Assembly (NCBI GenBank): GCA_020633055.1
Contig: JACKEJ010000004.1
Location: 1,054,001-1,118,000 of the forward strand
DNA: 64,000 bases
Origin: Sandaracinaceae bacterium
GTDB lineage: Bacteria; Myxococcota_A; Polyangia; Polyangiales; Houyiibacteriaceae
Direction of reading: 5' to 3'
The notes beneath the pieces were generated by a model that had not been told where the DNA came from, made no database searches, and was given only the letters and a program-made list of their open reading frames with translations. Below are positions 60,084 to 64,000 of the stretch, piece by piece; position 1 is the first letter of the stretch, and each line of letters opens with the position of its first letter. A program made the position numbers and the translations under genes.

Positions 60084-62075
60084 ATGAGCACCAAGAGGGC
60101 CTTCGTCGCGGGTGTCTTCGTGACGGTCGTCGCGTCGTGCCTCGGAGGAGGGTGCGCGCCGACGCTCGTGCTCGGGGCGCCCAGGACGACGAGCACCCGC
60201 ACTGGCACGGGGGGTCTGCGCGCCGCCGCGGCCACGGTGGACGTCACCCCGCCCCCGGGCCTGGGGCTCTTCGGCCACGGTCCGGAGGCCCGGCGCGCGC
60301 GAGGTCATCGGGGCCGCCTGCGTTGCCGCGCGCTGGTGTTGGAGGACGCGCAGGGGAGCCGGGTGGCGCTGGTCGCGTGTGACCTGGCGGCCATCTCGGC
60401 GGCGCTCCACCGCGAGGTCGCGATGCGCGTGCACGCGGCGACGGGTCTCGGGCTCGAGCGCATCGTGCTCTCGGCCACCCACACGCACGCGGGCCCCGCA
60501 CACTACTTCGCAGACGGAAACTACGCGGGCGGCTTCTCGTCGCAGGTCACCGGCTACGACCCACGGGTCACCGACCGGCTCGCGACCCGCATCGCGGGGG
60601 CCATCGTCGACGCGACCGCTCGGCTCGAACCCGCGCGCCTATCCACCGTCGAGGAGCGCCTGGTGGGACCCAGCGACGCGGAGCGCGCCATCGGGCAGAA
60701 CCGCAGCCTCGAAGCCCACTGCCTCAACACCGCGCCGATGGGCGCGCTGGCCACGACCTGCGACACGCCCCTGCGCGACCCGTACGCCGAGGTCGAGGGC
60801 ATGCTCTCGATGTTGGTGGTCGAAGCGCTCGGGGACGGCGCCCCTCACCCACTCGCCATCTATGCGAGCTATCCGGTGCACGCGACGAGCGTCCCGAACA
60901 CCAACGACCTCTACCACGCCGACCTCTTCGGCGAAGCGGTGCGCACGATCGAAGCGGGCGTGGGCGCGCCTGGGTTCGTCGCGGTGCTGGCCAACGGCGC
61001 CGAAGGGGACGTGCGGCCGGACTACGTGACGCAGCGCTTCGACGAGTCGCTGCACCTGGGCCGCGCGCTCGGCACGCGCGTGCTCGCGGCCATCGCGCGC
61101 AGAACGCCGGTCGACGCGCCGCGTGTCGCCGCAGCGTTCGAGGACCTGAGCCTGTCGCGGGCCACGGGTGACGGCGCGCGCCTGTGCGCACACCCCGAGC
61201 TAGGCCGAGCCTCGGCCGGTGGCAGCGAGGAAGGGCGCACGGGCTTCTACCGCTTCCCGCGTTGGCGCGAAGGGTCACGGGACGACTCGCGTGGGGGCTG
61301 CCACGGGCCCCGCGCCCCGTTGCCCTTCCGCAACATCAGCAGCAATGGCTTTCCGAGCCGCGCCCCGCTGTCGGTCGTGGCGGTCGGTCCCGTCACCATC
61401 GTGGCCATCCCCGCCGAAGCCACGACCACGGTTGGGATTCGCCTTCGTCAGCGTGTGGCGGCGGCGCGCCCCGGCCCGGTGATGCTCGTCGGGCTGGCCA
61501 ACGACTACCTTCAGTACGTGACCACGGCCGAAGAGTACGGCCTCCAGCACTACGAAGGCGCCTCCACGCTGTACGGTCCGGGCACTGCGCGAGTGCTCGG
61601 AGCGCACTTCGCGGCGCTCGCCCAGTCCATCGCGACCGATGACCCGACGGTCAGCGCCTCCCCGCTCCGCGCCCGGGTGAGGTTCCGTGAGCGCCTCAGC
61701 GACGAGCGCCGCAGCCGCGGACCCGTGGTGGAAGCCGTCGTGCGTCACCGCTACGAAGGGCACGTCGCCTACAGCGTCGCGCTGCGAGCGTCGGACGCGG
61801 CCTTGCTGCTCGAAGACGGGTCGCCCATCGCCCGCGTGGAGCACCGCCGTCCCGAGGGCTTCGTCCCGGCACGCGACGCGCTCGGGTACGCGCTCGACGA
61901 CCTCGGGCCGCATCTGATCGTGCGTCAGCAGGGCCGACGCCGTCTGCGCCGCGGCCACTACCAGATCACGTTCGTGGTGCCCGATCAGCTACCGGCGGGG
62001 GCCTACCGCATCGTGGTGCGCAGCGCTGGCGTGGAGGCAGCTTCGGCTCCGTTCGGCGTGGGCGTGGCGCCGTGA
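60084..62075 (+). CDS. Neutral/alkaline ceramidase-like lipoprotein
   Basis: A 663-residue protein in the neutral ceramidase family, lipobox CLGGGC near residue 24. DVTPPPGLGLFGHG, SATHTHAGPAH (zinc His residues), QNRSLEAHCLN, YPVHATSV and the C-terminal immunoglobulin-like domain are all visible. In Pseudomonas ceramidase the catalytic Ser sits in GDVSPN; here the corresponding stretch reads EGDVRPDY, with Arg in place of Ser, so amidase activity is doubtful or altered. Predicted outer-membrane or extracellular. Confidence 0.88.
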   Translation: MSTKRAFVAGVFVTVVASCLGGGCAPTLVLGAPRTTSTRTGTGGLRAAAATVDVTPPPGLGLFGHGPEARRARGHRGRLRCRALVLEDAQGSRVALVACDLAAISAALHREVAMRVHAATGLGLERIVLSATHTHAGPAHYFADGNYAGGFSSQVTGYDPRVTDRLATRIAGAIVDATARLEPARLSTVEERLVGPSDAERAIGQNRSLEAHCLNTAPMGALATTCDTPLRDPYAEVEGMLSMLVVEALGDGAPHPLAIYASYPVHATSVPNTNDLYHADLFGEAVRTIEAGVGAPGFVAVLANGAEGDVRPDYVTQRFDESLHLGRALGTRVLAAIARRTPVDAPRVAAAFEDLSLSRATGDGARLCAHPELGRASAGGSEEGRTGFYRFPRWREGSRDDSRGGCHGPRAPLPFRNISSNGFPSRAPLSVVAVGPVTIVAIPAEATTTVGIRLRQRVAAARPGPVMLVGLANDYLQYVTTAEEYGLQHYEGASTLYGPGTARVLGAHFAALAQSIATDDPTVSASPLRARVRFRERLSDERRSRGPVVEAVVRHRYEGHVAYSVALRASDAALLLEDGSPIARVEHRRPEGFVPARDALGYALDDLGPHLIVRQQGRRRLRRGHYQITFVVPDQLPAGAYRIVVRSAGVEAASAPFGVGVAP

Positions 62076-62099
62076 CCTGGCACGACCCCCGCGCCGACG

Positions 62100-63410
62100 T
62101 CAGCGCGTCAGGCGCAACGCACCCTCGGCGCCCGCCTCCTCGCGCGCGCTCTCGTTGGCGTTCGGCGACCGGGCGCGTGCCCGTGAGCGCCGACGACGAC
62201 GCATCAGCCACGCGAGCGCGCCCAGCGTCGCGAGACCGAGCGGGAGCGTGACGGGCAGCGACTCGCGCAAGCGCCCGAAACGGAAGCGGGAGACGCGCGG
62301 CGGCAGGACCACCGTGCGGCTGGGCGTGCTGACGGGCGCGTCCAGCACGCTGCTGGTGGCGGCCGCGACGGGCTCGGGGGCGGGGGCCACGACGCCGAGG
62401 TGGTTCATCACCTCGCGCTCGACGCCGCGCACGTACACACGGCGCTCCCCCTCCTCGGTGGTGCGCGCCTCCTCGTCGCTGCCGAAGCCCAGGCGCGCCT
62501 CCCAGCGACCGCCGCTGGGCGCGTTGATCACCCCACCCGCGCGGCGCAGGAACATCGCGCTCGACCCGCCGCCGTCGAGGTTCATCGCGTCGTGCGCGCC
62601 GATGTCGTGCATGAAGTCGGCGAGCTCGTACAGGTTGAGCCCCCGGCTGCCTCCGCGGCGGCCGTCCACCACCACCAGGAACACCGTGTGGCCGTCGCGC
62701 GAGACACCGACGGCGGTGCGCGGGTGGCGCCCATAGGCCGCGCCGATGCGGTCGATCTCACTGTCCGCCACCTGACCTGCGCGCACCAGCGTGGGGATGC
62801 CGCTCACCGCCGCGCGGTAGTGATTGTTGGTGGGCGTGCGGCCCGTGCGATGCGTGATGCGCGCGCGTCCGTCGGCCCGCACGGCGAAGAGGGTCGTCTC
62901 ACCATCGTCCTCGAGCGAGGGCCAGGCCTCGCCGCCGCCCACCTGCAATCCGTACGGGTCGGCGAAGCTGGACCAGAAGCCGCCGTTGATCGCGGCTGCG
63001 TAGCCAGGGCCGGTGTCGGCGAACTCGCTCACGGTGGACCAGCGGTCGGCGTGAGGCGTGGCTTCGACGCGCACGCCGGGCACGCGCAGGTCCACCACCA
63101 GCGCGTGGATCACCGCCGGACGCGACGTGGTGCGCCGCAGGTAGCGCAAGCCCGGGTTGGGCTGCGTCCACACGTCCTCGTGGGTCACGGGTCGTCCCCG
63201 GCGACGGTCCACTTCGCCCGCTCCGTCGGCCCACGCGGGAGAGGCGCCCAGCAGCGGGGTGAGCAGCGCCGCCGCGACGGACAGGGCCACGAGGGCACGC
63301 GGCAGGGCGGTGGTCCCGGCGGTTACCGTGCGCGTGGGCGAGGCGACGGTGGCCCCGGCTCGGGAGGCACGTGGGGTCGGCTCGACGGGGGTGGGCATGG
63401 GAGAGGTCAT
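62100..63410 (-). CDS. Phosphodiester glycosidase-family (NAGPA-like) membrane protein
   Basis: A 436-residue protein with a Sec signal peptide (about 30-60, ending AWADG) after a basic leader. It has a phosphodiester-glycosidase domain: AAINGGFWSSFADPYGLQVGG, RTAVGVSRDGHTVFLVVVDGR and GSRGLNLYELADFM with DAMNLDGGGSSAMF. Family enzymes remove sugar-phosphodiester groups. Near the C-terminus one hydrophobic helix is followed by RRRRRSRARAR, suggesting an inner-membrane anchor. ATG 63410 is used; ATG 63398 is possible. Confidence 0.85.
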   Translation of the reverse strand: MTSPMPTPVEPTPRASRAGATVASPTRTVTAGTTALPRALVALSVAAALLTPLLGASPAWADGAGEVDRRRGRPVTHEDVWTQPNPGLRYLRRTTSRPAVIHALVVDLRVPGVRVEATPHADRWSTVSEFADTGPGYAAAINGGFWSSFADPYGLQVGGGEAWPSLEDDGETTLFAVRADGRARITHRTGRTPTNNHYRAAVSGIPTLVRAGQVADSEIDRIGAAYGRHPRTAVGVSRDGHTVFLVVVDGRRGGSRGLNLYELADFMHDIGAHDAMNLDGGGSSAMFLRRAGGVINAPSGGRWEARLGFGSDEEARTTEEGERRVYVRGVEREVMNHLGVVAPAPEPVAAATSSVLDAPVSTPSRTVVLPPRVSRFRFGRLRESLPVTLPLGLATLGALAWLMRRRRRSRARARSPNANESAREEAGAEGALRLTR

Positions 63411-63713
63411 CGTGCCGGGACCGGTGCAAGCCGGGATCCAACCCGGATGAGCTCGGATCACGGTCGAATTCATCGGGAATCCGGCTCGCCGGAGGACCCA
63501 CCGGCACCCCACCGCGGCCCGCTGCACGCGCCCCTGTGGGCCTCCTGCCACGTGGACTCCAAGCGTGGCCCCAGCGAGCCCGCCGGTCGCTGGTCTTTCA
63601 TGACCCTCCGTCGAGGCCGGGTGGGTGAAGCCGTCACACCCGCGGTGGGCCCCGGCGTCACCTCGGGGTCGAGTCGGCGAAACGCTTGTCCCCATCGCGC
63701 ATACCAACGGCCC
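63411..63713. other. Divergent promoter region between NAGPA-like and peroxiredoxin genes
   Basis: A 303-bp gap between divergent starts. Contains no coding frame with homology and no obvious palindromic operator. Confidence 0.45.
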
Positions 63714-64000
63714 ATGAGACTCACCGTCGGGCAGCGCGCCCCCTCCTTCTCCGCCACCACCTGGGACGGCAAGCCCGTGACCCTCGCCGACTTCGAGGGC
63801 CAGAAGCTGTGGCTGGCCTTCTTCCGCTACGCATCGTGCCCGCTGTGCAACGTGCGCGTGCGCGCCATCTACCGTCGCGTGGAGGAGCTGCGCGCGGCGG
63901 GCGTGGCCGTGGTCGCGGTGTTCCAGTCGCCAGGCGAGAAGGTGCGCGAGTACGTGCTCGAGGGCGACGAGCCGCCCATGCCGATCATCGCCGACCCCGA
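63714..64000 (+). CDS. AhpC/TSA peroxiredoxin-like protein, 3' end outside window
   Basis: The first 95 residues of a thioredoxin-fold peroxiredoxin-like protein: TVGQRAPSFSATTWDGKPVT, KLWLAFFRYASCPLCNVRV (the peroxidatic region with a CxxC motif) and VAVFQSPGEKVREYV. Such proteins reduce peroxides using thiols. The frame runs off the window. Confidence 0.85.
   Translation, partial: MRLTVGQRAPSFSATTWDGKPVTLADFEGQKLWLAFFRYASCPLCNVRVRAIYRRVEELRAAGVAVVAVFQSPGEKVREYVLEGDEPPMPIIADP

Noticed and set aside
57803..60247. 814-codon minus-strand frame opposite the beta-helix surface protein
   Set aside because: Antisense shadow; the plus-strand gene has signal peptide, domains and sorting tail.
1..64000. 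tRNA or rRNA genes
   Set aside because: No cloverleaf with the TTCGA-type T-loop context or rRNA-like stretch was recognised on either strand by eye; a dedicated scan could still find one.

Overview
The window looks like chromosome from a high-GC myxobacterium (phylum Myxococcota, probably near Polyangiales/Sandaracinaceae). The evidence is strongly G/C-biased third positions, many Cys-lipidated proteins of unknown function, an AgmX/PglI-type TonB-like C-terminal domain (32795-33793), a CSLREA/beta-helix surface protein with a MYXO-CTERM-like tail (57935-59980), MopE-like DxDxDG repeats, a Ser/Thr-kinase remnant and a hybrid histidine kinase. The species call is inference only. I saw no rRNA, tRNA or CRISPR array.

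Layout. 1-16.9 kb is ordinary chromosome read mostly leftwards: an RRM protein, a DinG/YoaA-type helicase translationally coupled to a lipoprotein, a diheme cytochrome, a trypsin-like lipoprotein, a NUDIX hydrolase, envelope proteins, a 910-residue propeller-like protein and uvrB. A small IS200-like/RAYT element with inverted palindromic ends sits at 7.5-8.2 kb.

17.0-25.6 kb is a defence-type island, with lower GC at 17.0-17.8 and 21.1-22.1 kb. An IS4/IS10-like element, itself split by a second transposon with a clear 5-bp target duplication, separates an N-terminal fragment resembling an unknown-group (DRT) reverse transcriptase from a C-terminal nitrilase domain. I read this as the two ends of one RT-nitrilase (DRT type 1-like) antiviral gene whose catalytic core was deleted. 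It is followed by two different PD-(D/E)XK nuclease-like proteins around a gene of unknown function.

25.7-41.5 kb mixes secreted and lipoprotein genes with at least five nucleotidyltransferase/antitoxin-type (AbiE-like) modules in different states of decay: an intact divergent HTH/NTase module with palindromic operators at 28.7-30.6 kb; AbiEi with tandem operators but only the first 33 residues of AbiEii at 34.0-34.7 kb; a 5'-truncated regulator plus intact NTase at 36.8-38.2 kb; remnants of another AbiEi/AbiEii at 39.46-39.79 kb; and a further small-protein/NTase pair at 39.8-40.6 kb.

41.6-64 kb returns to chromosomal genes: a divergent SecA-like ATPase, a sulfotransferase, three tandem paralogous Cys-rich lipoproteins, an alpha/beta hydrolase, an S41 protease with an internally shortened LspA-like gene behind it, DUF6151, TMEM175-type and SPFH proteins, a TetR/P450 divergent pair with an operator, a hybrid histidine kinase, surface proteins, a ceramidase-like lipoprotein with an altered active-site motif, a phosphodiester-glycosidase-like protein and the start of a peroxiredoxin.

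A recurring feature is a TANNNT box 5-8 nt before the start codon with no Shine-Dalgarno sequence (eleven genes), which suggests common leaderless transcription.
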